Part shown: one piece after another, positions 1 through 5,463 of the stretch
Layout of the letters: each line of letters opens with the position of its first letter
How positions within the stretch are numbered: position 1 is the stretch's first letter
Assembly: GCA_002167465.1 (NCBI GenBank)
Contig: NHBL01000032.1
Coordinates: 4,678-10,565 of the forward strand
Reading direction: 5' to 3'
DNA: 5,888 bases
Source: a bacterium TMED6
Lineage (GTDB): Bacteria; Fidelibacterota; Marinisomatia; SCGC-AAA003-L08; D37C17
The notes under the pieces: generated by a model
Database searches by the model: none
Seen by the model: the letters and a program-made list of their open reading frames with translations, nothing else
Told to the model about the DNA's origin: nothing
Position numbers and translations under genes: made by a program

Positions 1-42
1 ACTTTTTATATTCTTTTCTAAATCAGGAAGCTTTGTAAACAT
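1..42 (-). CDS. Possible 5' end of a downstream gene (partial, runs off the left edge)
   Basis: An ATG at 42-40 on the minus strand opens a frame with no stop up to the window edge, giving 14 residues: MFTKLPDLEKNIKS. It overlaps the last 20 bases of the FMN-binding gene in another frame, which is a common arrangement for translationally coupled genes. I see no Shine-Dalgarno sequence in front of it; the preceding bases are an A-rich run. Fourteen residues are too few to name a family. From general knowledge of FMN-binding-domain loci, a membrane protein with PepSY-type helices or an ApbE flavin transferase would be plausible neighbours, but nothing here shows that. The frame may be open by chance. 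Confidence 0.35.
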   Translation of the reverse strand, partial: MFTKLPDLEKNIKS

Positions 43-580
43 TTATTTTTTTATTTTTATTAATTATATGCGGTAATAATAATGATAATTTACTAATTCC
101 TTTAGTAAAACTTTTCACTGAGAGAGTCGCTCCTGAGATTCCATCAATATCTCTACCAAATTTAAACAAAGAATCTTTTTTCATATACAAGAATTGATTC
201 AGCCAATTTCTACCACTTATTTCACCGCCATAAGCTTCTCGATACTTTATTATTGATGAATGTATAACTTCTTGATTTTCATTAAATAAGACAAGAAAAG
301 TAATAGGCATAGTTTTTCCTATAGTATTATCTAACAATGCATAATGTTTTTTGTCATCAACCTCTATTTCCCAATAAAAAATTTGATTACGATAAAATTT
401 TTGGTTTGTTTCAGCTTGTATGCTGTTTTTAAGATTTTTAGGAATTGAGAATTTTATACGATTACTTATCTTAACTTCCTTGTTATAGAATGATTTTATT
501 TCATTAATAGATTTATCTTTTAAATCGCTTGCAAGAATACAAGTCAAAAGTATAAGATTTATTAATATAAATTTTTTCAT
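23..580 (-). CDS. Exported FMN-binding-domain protein (covalent flavoprotein candidate)
   Basis: The 185-residue product begins with a hydrophobic signal peptide (about residues 1-18, cleavage likely after 'ILAS'). The rest fits a single FMN-binding domain of the type found in NqrC and RnfG. The diagnostic part is D146-G-I-S-G-A-T-L-S154, which matches the [ST]GA[ST]-x-[ST] motif where the transferase ApbE links FMN through a phosphoester bond to a Ser/Thr. An upstream 'REAYGGEI' stretch (114-121) also fits small periplasmic members of this family. There are no other transmembrane segments, so it is probably a soluble or loosely tethered periplasmic electron carrier. Cys14 follows 'LLT', a poor lipobox, so I do not call it a lipoprotein. 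The start is supported by AAAGGT at 590-585, four bases before the ATG. It lies 141 bp downstream of the porin in the same direction and may be co-transcribed with it. The redox partner is unknown. Confidence 0.82.
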   Translation of the reverse strand: MKKFILINLILLTCILASDLKDKSINEIKSFYNKEVKISNRIKFSIPKNLKNSIQAETNQKFYRNQIFYWEIEVDDKKHYALLDNTIGKTMPITFLVLFNENQEVIHSSIIKYREAYGGEISGRNWLNQFLYMKKDSLFKFGRDIDGISGATLSVKSFTKGISKLSLLLPHIINKNKKINVYKAS

Positions 581-593
581 AATTACCTTTTAA

Positions 594-634
594 TGTAACA
601 GGCCTGAATTGAGAGATCCAGGCCTGTAGTTACA
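594..634 (-). other. GC-rich hairpin in the leader of the FMN-binding gene
   Basis: ACAGGCCTG (598-606) and CAGGCCTGT (619-627) form a perfect 9-bp inverted repeat around a 12-base loop. Outer TGTA (594-597) and TACA (631-634) extend it by 4 bp if three bases (628-630) bulge out. Each core arm, CAGGCCTG, is itself a palindrome, so the arms are also direct repeats. Read on the minus strand, the hairpin ends three bases before the AAAGGT ribosome binding site of the FMN-binding gene. No T-run follows it in either direction, so it is not a classical intrinsic terminator. It could stabilise the 3' end of the porin message, limit read-through or tune translation. The structure is seen directly; the role is inference. 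Confidence 0.6.
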
Positions 635-721
635 ACAATTAAGTAAATAAGATAAAATCAAGAGAGAAATAATATGTTTATGTTTATAGAAGATTTCAAT
701 CTTATTTTTGTTGTATTTTTT

Positions 722-1828
722 TTAGAACATATAACCAACACCAAGACTTAATGTATTTGATTTAGAGTCGTTATTATCTTTCATATCATAATCAACTTTC
801 CATGCAACATTATCAGTTGGCCACCACGTTAATCCCATTTTTGTATGTGCTATTGCATCATTATCATCAAGATCGTTTAAATCATAGCTTTCCATACCAA
901 ACCAAGGAACAAGTTTACAATCTTCCCATCCCATCATAGATGAAACATCATAACCTAAATGGAAGTAGTAACCATTAGTTTTTTGTTCTGGAACTACTAA
1001 GTTAGAACCATCTGCACCAGCAGTATTCATTGCCTCATGTGTGAATGTAGTTGTCCCATATTCAAATGTAGCTATAAGGTTGTTTGCTTCATATTGTCCA
1101 TGAACTTCAAATAGATTCCAATCTACATAATCTTCATCAGCATCACCTAAACCAGTAGGAGCGCCACCAAATGTAAATGAACCACCTACATTTAAGCCTT
1201 CCATACCTGTCCAGTGTATAGCCATATTTTTAGTCCAATGATATGCAGAACTTTCATAACCTTTTGCTCTGCCATCTCTTAATCCAGAGAAGCTAGTACC
1301 ATCAGTCATACCAGATCCGTCCATATCTTCGTGAAGAACAAATTTTGCATGAAAATCACCAAAACTACCATATGCCATTGCACCATTGCCAAACCATGTA
1401 GTTGGGATGATATATTTATTATATGATGGTCTCTCTACACTTAAAAATGTAGGAGGCTCATGTGTTTCATTAATAATACCAGCAGAAATAAGCATAACAC
1501 CAGCACCGTAGCCCCAGTTACCATCTGCATTATGATAGTTTACATAGGCTTGCTCTAATTCTACATAACCACCATAATCTCCACCAATCATATTATGTTC
1601 AATCTCTAATTCAGACTTCAAAGACCATTCAGGTGTCCAATTATAATTAACAAACATAATCCAACGATGAAAATCTAATTTAGTTGAAGCTAGTGCATCA
1701 TCTTCATCAGGATCTACACTATTTGTATAATGCATTTCTCCATATCCACCAATTGTAACTCCTGGCTCAAAAAACTCATCAGCAACTACAAAACAGAATA
1801 AAAGAGCTGTTAGTAATATTTTTTTCAT
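722..1828 (-). CDS. Outer-membrane porin, OprO/OprP-like beta-barrel
   Basis: The product has 368 residues. A signal peptide (1-16, cleavage likely at VVA-DE) is followed by alternating beta-strand sequence rich in Tyr, Trp and Gly, and the protein ends in phenylalanine (GYMF), the usual outer-membrane barrel signature recognised by the BAM machinery. Stretches such as 'GGYGEMHY' (27-34), 'DFHRWIMFVNYNW' (52-64) and 'ELEQAYVNYH' (90-99) resemble bacterial porins annotated as phosphate-selective porin O/P or FmdC-like. Acidic clusters occur at 39-44 (DPDEDD), 229-236 and 316-324, with no obvious lysine ladder, so phosphate selectivity is not supported. There are 13 histidines. The start is supported by AAGGA ten bases upstream. 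Two Fur-like sites lie just upstream, implying metal-responsive expression. GC content is clearly higher than in the plus-strand genes (26 of 60 bases at 1141-1200 against 12 of 60 at 3001-3060), consistent with codon selection in a highly expressed gene. The transported substrate is unknown. Confidence 0.82.
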   Translation of the reverse strand: MKKILLTALLFCFVVADEFFEPGVTIGGYGEMHYTNSVDPDEDDALASTKLDFHRWIMFVNYNWTPEWSLKSELEIEHNMIGGDYGGYVELEQAYVNYHNADGNWGYGAGVMLISAGIINETHEPPTFLSVERPSYNKYIIPTTWFGNGAMAYGSFGDFHAKFVLHEDMDGSGMTDGTSFSGLRDGRAKGYESSAYHWTKNMAIHWTGMEGLNVGGSFTFGGAPTGLGDADEDYVDWNLFEVHGQYEANNLIATFEYGTTTFTHEAMNTAGADGSNLVVPEQKTNGYYFHLGYDVSSMMGWEDCKLVPWFGMESYDLNDLDDNDAIAHTKMGLTWWPTDNVAWKVDYDMKDNNDSKSNTLSLGVGYMF

Positions 1829-1851
1829 TTTATTAATTTCCTTTTATTTAA

Positions 1852-1870
1852 ATTGAGATTCATTCTCATT
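1852..1870. promoter_or_regulatory. Fur-family operator-like site 1 (porin-proximal)
   Basis: The 19 bases ATTGAGATTCATTCTCATT form a near-perfect 9-1-9 inverted repeat centred on C1861. On the minus strand it contains TGAGAATGAATCTCA, close to the TGAGAATnATTCTCA variant of Fur boxes; against the 7-1-7 consensus TGATAATnATTATCA, 11 of 14 informative positions match. The site lies 24 bases upstream of the porin ATG, between the likely promoter and the ribosome binding site, where a bound repressor would block transcription. A weak candidate -10 (TATTAA, minus strand, 1874-1869) overlaps its edge. Another Fur-family regulator such as Zur or PerR cannot be excluded. Confidence 0.62.
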
Positions 1871-1887
1871 AATAACCTCTTAAATTA

Positions 1888-1906
1888 AATGAGACTCAAT
1901 CTCATA
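1888..1906. promoter_or_regulatory. Fur-family operator-like site 2 (distal, tandem copy)
   Basis: The 19 bases AATGAGACTCAATCTCATA repeat the pattern of site 1: TGAGA, five central bases, TCTCA, centred on C1897. The centres of the two sites are 36 bp apart. The arms pair at all but one position of the 7-1-7 core. A weak candidate -35 for the porin (TTGAGT, minus strand, 1899-1894) lies inside it. The site is also close to the start of the divergent plus-strand gene, so one regulator could act on both transcription units. Two independent copies of the same uncommon palindrome make chance unlikely. Confidence 0.62.
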
Positions 1907-1954
1907 TACAAGCTTTTTATTTAATTTTTTTTGTTAGCGATGTATATTATAAGT

Positions 1955-2362
1955 ATGCATTTAAGTAAAAAATATATGACATTATACATAAACTTATTTT
2001 TGGTTAGTTTAATTCTGCCAAGTGTTGATATATCAAATACTACAAGTCAGCTTTTAACTATTAATAAATTAGATCATAATTTTAGTTTTAGTATGGGAAC
2101 ACAGGCAGATATTTCTGGTTCTTCTTCCTTTTATAAAATTGGTGATAGAGTAACTTATAATTTTTCTGAAAATTTTATGTTTGTAGGAGATTTTGACCTA
2201 ATATTTTCATCATCTAATTATAATCAGATTGATAACGCTTTTAATCAGCCTAAATTAAATTTTGATTTAGGCTTCAAATATAATTTTAATGAAAACGCAA
2301 ACTTTCAATTAAGAATCATAAAAAACTCCCTAAATCCAAATTGTAATACTATAGCCTTTTAA
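1955..2362 (+). CDS. Small exported beta-rich protein, probable outer-membrane barrel
   Basis: I do not recognise a named family. With the chosen ATG at 1955 the product has 135 residues: an N-terminal 'MHLSKK', a hydrophobic signal segment (about 9-25, ending near LPSV), then alternating hydrophobic/polar strands such as 'HNFSFSMGTQ', 'RVTYNFSENFMFVGDFDLIFS', 'KLNFDLGFKYNFNE' and 'NFQLRIIKN'. Amphipathic strands joined by short turns suggest a small outer-membrane or periplasmic beta-barrel of four to six strands. In-frame alternatives are TTG at 1931 and ATGs at 1940 and 1976. None has a Shine-Dalgarno sequence; I prefer 1955 because it gives a basic N-region before the hydrophobic core. 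The gene is divergent from the porin across the Fur-like sites and is the first of a plus-strand run, 14 bp before the next gene. The C-terminal residue is Phe, which suits outer-membrane insertion. Confidence 0.6.
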   Translation: MHLSKKYMTLYINLFLVSLILPSVDISNTTSQLLTINKLDHNFSFSMGTQADISGSSSFYKIGDRVTYNFSENFMFVGDFDLIFSSSNYNQIDNAFNQPKLNFDLGFKYNFNENANFQLRIIKNSLNPNCNTIAF

Positions 2363-2376
2363 GTACCAACATAAAT

Positions 2377-2979
2377 ATGTTTATCAGAATTTTAAGTATT
2401 ATTATTTTATTTCAATCTATTATCTTTTCAATGGACGACGTATGTAGCTCTTGTGAAAACACTTGGTGGGATGCGTATTGGGGTGAGCAATGTTGTGATG
2501 CAGCCTGGGATCAATGGGGTTTTGATTGCGACTATATGGAAAATGAGTATGGATGGGATTGTACAGGTTGTAACTGTCCTTATGATAATGAGTCTATATG
2601 TGGTGATGGTTTTTGTACTGGGTCAGAGACAATAAATAATTGTGAATCAGATTGTACATTTAATGGATGCAATATAGTTGATCAAGTAGACGATTGTTAT
2701 GATGATGATTGCTGTCCAATGTCTTGGATTGGCGATGGTTATGGTGATTGTCAAGAACCTGATAATTTTGGTTGTGATTTATCTTGTTATTTAAATGATG
2801 GTGGAGACTGTCCTGCACAAACAGGTGATATTAATGACGATGGGTCAGTAGATATAATAGATATTATAATTGCAGTAGAATTTATATTAAATTACGAATA
2901 TGAAATTCTAGTTGATTTAAATGATGATTCTATAATTAATATATCTGACATAATTTTATTTATTAATATTATTTTATAA
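2377..2979 (+). CDS. Secreted cysteine-rich protein with C-terminal type I dockerin
   Basis: The 200-residue product has a signal peptide (1-18, cleavage near 'IFS-MDD'), a disulfide-rich region (23-145) with 20 cysteines, and a dockerin (150-200). Three sub-regions can be told apart: a Trp-rich part with paired Cys39-Cys40 and 'WDCTGCNCP' (60-68); a 'CGDGFC...C..DC' segment (75-93); and a Lin12/Notch-like segment (112-145) with 'WIGDGYGDC' and ending in 'DGGDC'. The dockerin has two calcium-loop repeats, D151-x-N153-x-D155-G156...D162 and D180-x-N182-x-D184...D191; the second has Ser in place of the usual loop Gly. The even number of cysteines implies disulfides formed in the periplasm, and calcium binding is expected in the dockerin. 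Family knowledge points to a surface or extracellular binding role, but the ligand and any cohesin partner are unknown. It is followed after 3 bp by the lipocalin gene, so the two are probably co-transcribed. No enzyme motif is visible. Confidence 0.75.
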   Translation: MFIRILSIIILFQSIIFSMDDVCSSCENTWWDAYWGEQCCDAAWDQWGFDCDYMENEYGWDCTGCNCPYDNESICGDGFCTGSETINNCESDCTFNGCNIVDQVDDCYDDDCCPMSWIGDGYGDCQEPDNFGCDLSCYLNDGGDCPAQTGDINDDGSVDIIDIIIAVEFILNYEYEILVDLNDDSIINISDIILFINIIL

Positions 2980-2982
2980 AAA

Positions 2983-3495
2983 ATGAAAAAAACTATTTAC
3001 ATATTATTGTTAACATTTATACTACCGTTTGAAACTGTAAAAAATTTAGACATAGAAAAATTTATGGGTAAATGGTTTGTAATTGCAGCTATTCCATCAT
3101 TTGTTGAAAAAAAATGTATTAATGCTTATGATATTTATACATTAAATGAAAATGGAACTATTGATATAAAATATTATGCAGAAAAAAATGGCAAACCATT
3201 TAAAATTTCACAAAGAGGTACTATAGTTGATACTGTTCATAATAGCACTTGGAAAATTTCTTTTCCAGATTATTGGATTCCATTTTACTCTGCTCCATAC
3301 GAAGTACTTATTTTAGAGCAAGATAATTATGATTATATGGTGGTTGGATATCCAGATAATTATTATGGATGGATTATGTCTCGAACTAAAGTAATGAAAC
3401 CAGAAATCTATGAGGATATAATGTCTGAATTAGAATCTGAATTTAATTATGATAGAAAACAATTTGAAATCATGATACATGATGAAAATAATTAA
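2983..3495 (+). CDS. blc: Bacterial lipocalin (Blc-like), non-lipidated
   Basis: This 170-residue protein matches the lipocalin family of small eight-stranded barrels that bind hydrophobic molecules. After a signal peptide (about 1-17) comes the first conserved region, 'LDIEKFMGKWFVIAAIP' (22-38), containing the invariant G29-x-W31. Later segments fit Blc: 'YEVLILEQDNYDYMVVGYP' (106-124), then 'YGWIMSRT' (128-135), and a C-terminal helix with 'YEDIMSELE'. The length is usual for the family. Unlike E. coli Blc, there is no lipobox cysteine at the signal peptide end (the only cysteine is Cys45), so it should be soluble in the periplasm or secreted rather than outer-membrane anchored. Blc proteins bind lysophospholipids or fatty acids; the ligand here is unknown. 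It starts 3 bp after the dockerin gene and ends 7 bp before the preferred start of the sulfotransferase gene, so shared expression is likely. I see no Shine-Dalgarno site of its own. Confidence 0.85.
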   Translation: MKKTIYILLLTFILPFETVKNLDIEKFMGKWFVIAAIPSFVEKKCINAYDIYTLNENGTIDIKYYAEKNGKPFKISQRGTIVDTVHNSTWKISFPDYWIPFYSAPYEVLILEQDNYDYMVVGYPDNYYGWIMSRTKVMKPEIYEDIMSELESEFNYDRKQFEIMIHDENN

Positions 3496-3502
3496 TCATA
3501 TT

Positions 3503-5428
3503 ATGAAAAATTTATTATTTTTATTAACAATATTATCTTTTGCATCTTCAGAAATAATATCACCTGAGAATAATTCATCATTTAATTCTATTTATATTTT
3601 ATTTGAATGGGAGCAAGAACCAGGCGCTGCTGAATATAATCTGCAAATTTCAAATGATGAACTTTTTAATGAATTAATAGTTGATATAAATTTATATGAA
3701 ACACTTTTTATTGAAAAAGATAACCTAGATTGGAGTAATAATTACTATTGGAGAGTAAGGCCAATTTATATTGATGGTGATTATGGAAATTGGATAAATA
3801 ATGATATATTTTTTATTTACCCAAATATTATGCAAGATTTTGAAACAACTATTTATGATGATAATTTAATTGAAGATGGACTAATTATATTTGGTCAATT
3901 TGCACCAGATTTATTAATTGGAGTGATTGACAAGTATGGTAAAAAGATATGGAATAGTGGTTCTCCAGATATAGACCATCAGCTTGGCAGTCTTCTTAAT
4001 CATGTAAACAAAAATGGACAGTTATTTGGTAAGTCATCAACATCTGGAATTGAATTTAATTATAATCAAGATATCATTTGGCAAAGTCCATCATCAACAG
4101 TAATAGATTTACATGAGGTTCAGCAGTTACCTAATGGAAATTATATGTCCTTTGTACCTATTTTTGAAAATGGTCCAATTGTTGACGGTTGGTGGACAGA
4201 TCAGTTTAGAGCTCTTGGATATATAGTTGATGGAGTAACAAATGAATTTCCATGGCTTGGACAAAGAATAGTTGAATGGGATAAAAACACAGGTGAAGAA
4301 GTTTGGAGTTGGAATCCATTTGAACATTTTAATATGGAGGAGCGAGATGTAGGTTCTGAATTATGGTCAGATGCTTATGTGTCAGGCAGGTTTGATTGGT
4401 TACATTCAAATTCATTTTATTTTGATGAAGATGAGAGTGTTATTTATGTATCTCACAGACATTTAAATAGAATTAGTAAAACAGCTTACCCTTCTGGAGA
4501 TATTATATGGAATATTGGTCTACCTGAAAATTATAATATGGGTGATAATAATATTTGTACTGATTTACTTTTTAGTTGGCAACACCATGTTCAATTACTT
4601 GAAAATGGTGATTTATTATTTTTTGATAATGGTAATTTAAGTGAGATGTTGTTAGATGATGAAAATCCAACAAGTAGAGCTAGAAGAATTAAAGTTAATG
4701 AAGATTTAACTTGTGACACTATTTGGGAATATACTCTACCTGAGAATTTGTTTGGTCCAGGAACAGGAAGTATTCAACTTCTTGATAACGGTAACTACTC
4801 TATTTACACATTAGGTGGGTATGTTGACTGTAGTATTTTGGAAGTTACACAAGAAAAAGAATTAGTATGGAAAGCTGAAGCATCTGATCCATCTTCTTCT
4901 TTATATAGAACCTATAAAGTACCTTCTATTCATCCTGAGGCATTCAGTGTATTAGTTAATGGTTATACTCAAGATTTTCTTGTACCTGTTGTAGAACTAA
5001 TTGACACGTCGTTAGTATTCAGAATAACTAATCATAGTGGCTATACAAATACATATGATTATAGTTTTGAAAATATTGAAGAGGGCTGGTTCGAAAATCA
5101 AGAGAGTTCTATTACGATTGAACCATATGAAACAGAATTCATTTATTTTTCAGCAAACAGTTCTGATCAAGATACACAGATTAGTTTGACAATCCACCCA
5201 AGATATCATCAATATGCACAAAAGGAATTAAATTTTACAGTTATTAATTCTCAAGGTATTATAGGTGATATTAATGGAGATTTAAGAGTCAATATTTATG
5301 ATATTTTAATTATTGTTAATATGATTTTAGATTTAGAAACTAATCAATCTACAGCAGATTTAAATTTAGATGGTGGTGTAAATATTCTTGATTTATCTAT
5401 ATTAGTAAACATAACTTTAAATCAGTAG
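3503..5428 (+). CDS. Secreted arylsulfotransferase (ASST) family protein with dockerin
   Basis: From ATG 3503 the product has 641 residues. Domains in order: signal peptide (1-16, MKNLLFLLTILSFASS); fibronectin-III-like domain (about 17-105, with 'YNLQISND' and 'YYWRVRP'); a beta-propeller of the ASST type (about 117-482); an Ig-like sandwich (about 492-582); and a type I dockerin (588-641; loops D589-N591-D593...D600 and D619-N621-D623-G624...D630). The ASST assignment rests on 'DLHEVQQLPNGN' (His204), 'DWLHSNS' (His301), 'SHRH' (318-320, Arg319) and 'WQHHVQLLENGDLLFFDNGN' (His361/362). These correspond in order to the active-site His/Arg set of E. coli AssT, whose sulfohistidine intermediate moves sulfate between phenols without PAPS. 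The mapping is from memory, not an alignment. Repeated 'G..IW' blades fit a propeller. An upstream ATG at 3479 would overlap the lipocalin gene by 17 bases and place eight residues before the signal peptide, so I prefer 3503. A non-catalytic propeller role remains possible. Confidence 0.75.
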   Translation: MKNLLFLLTILSFASSEIISPENNSSFNSIYILFEWEQEPGAAEYNLQISNDELFNELIVDINLYETLFIEKDNLDWSNNYYWRVRPIYIDGDYGNWINNDIFFIYPNIMQDFETTIYDDNLIEDGLIIFGQFAPDLLIGVIDKYGKKIWNSGSPDIDHQLGSLLNHVNKNGQLFGKSSTSGIEFNYNQDIIWQSPSSTVIDLHEVQQLPNGNYMSFVPIFENGPIVDGWWTDQFRALGYIVDGVTNEFPWLGQRIVEWDKNTGEEVWSWNPFEHFNMEERDVGSELWSDAYVSGRFDWLHSNSFYFDEDESVIYVSHRHLNRISKTAYPSGDIIWNIGLPENYNMGDNNICTDLLFSWQHHVQLLENGDLLFFDNGNLSEMLLDDENPTSRARRIKVNEDLTCDTIWEYTLPENLFGPGTGSIQLLDNGNYSIYTLGGYVDCSILEVTQEKELVWKAEASDPSSSLYRTYKVPSIHPEAFSVLVNGYTQDFLVPVVELIDTSLVFRITNHSGYTNTYDYSFENIEEGWFENQESSITIEPYETEFIYFSANSSDQDTQISLTIHPRYHQYAQKELNFTVINSQGIIGDINGDLRVNIYDILIIVNMILDLETNQSTADLNLDGGVNILDLSILVNITLNQ

Positions 5429-5448
5429 ATATATTAAAATAATTTTTT

Positions 5449-5453
5449 AGGAG
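5449..5453 (+). promoter_or_regulatory. Strong Shine-Dalgarno sequence of the dehydrogenase gene
   Basis: AGGAG lies ten bases before the ATG at 5464. It fixes the start of the last gene and stands out because the preceding genes on this strand have no recognisable ribosome binding site. Confidence 0.7.
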
Positions 5454-5463
5454 ATATAACTTA

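Noticed and set aside
10..65. Lipoprotein reading of the FMN-binding protein or the dehydrogenase because of cysteines near the signal peptide end
   Set aside because: The residues before these cysteines (LLT-C and FII-C) do not fit a lipobox, so ordinary signal peptidase cleavage is more likely.
690..709. Small hairpin AAGATT-TC-AATCTT followed by ATTTTT, terminator-like on the plus strand
   Set aside because: The stem is short and AT-only with a tiny loop, and no plus-strand gene ends nearby. On the minus strand, where the porin would need a terminator, no T-run follows it.
1869..1899. Sigma-70-like promoter for the porin (TTGAGT and TATTAA on the minus strand)
   Set aside because: The spacing is 19 bp and both boxes are weak in very AT-rich DNA. 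The location inside the Fur-like sites is suggestive but not enough to list it as a feature.
2453..2635. 60-codon open frame on the plus strand inside the cysteine-rich gene
   Set aside because: It lies wholly inside a well-supported gene in another frame and has no ribosome binding site, signal or recognisable domain. The cysteine pattern of the main frame explains the sequence.
3479..3502. Upstream start for the sulfotransferase gene at ATG 3479
   Set aside because: It would overlap the lipocalin gene and add eight residues before a textbook signal peptide that begins at 3503. There is no Shine-Dalgarno support for it.
4127..4327. 66-codon open frame on the minus strand
   Set aside because: It is antisense to conserved ASST propeller sequence, with no start signals and no family resemblance, so it is a shadow.
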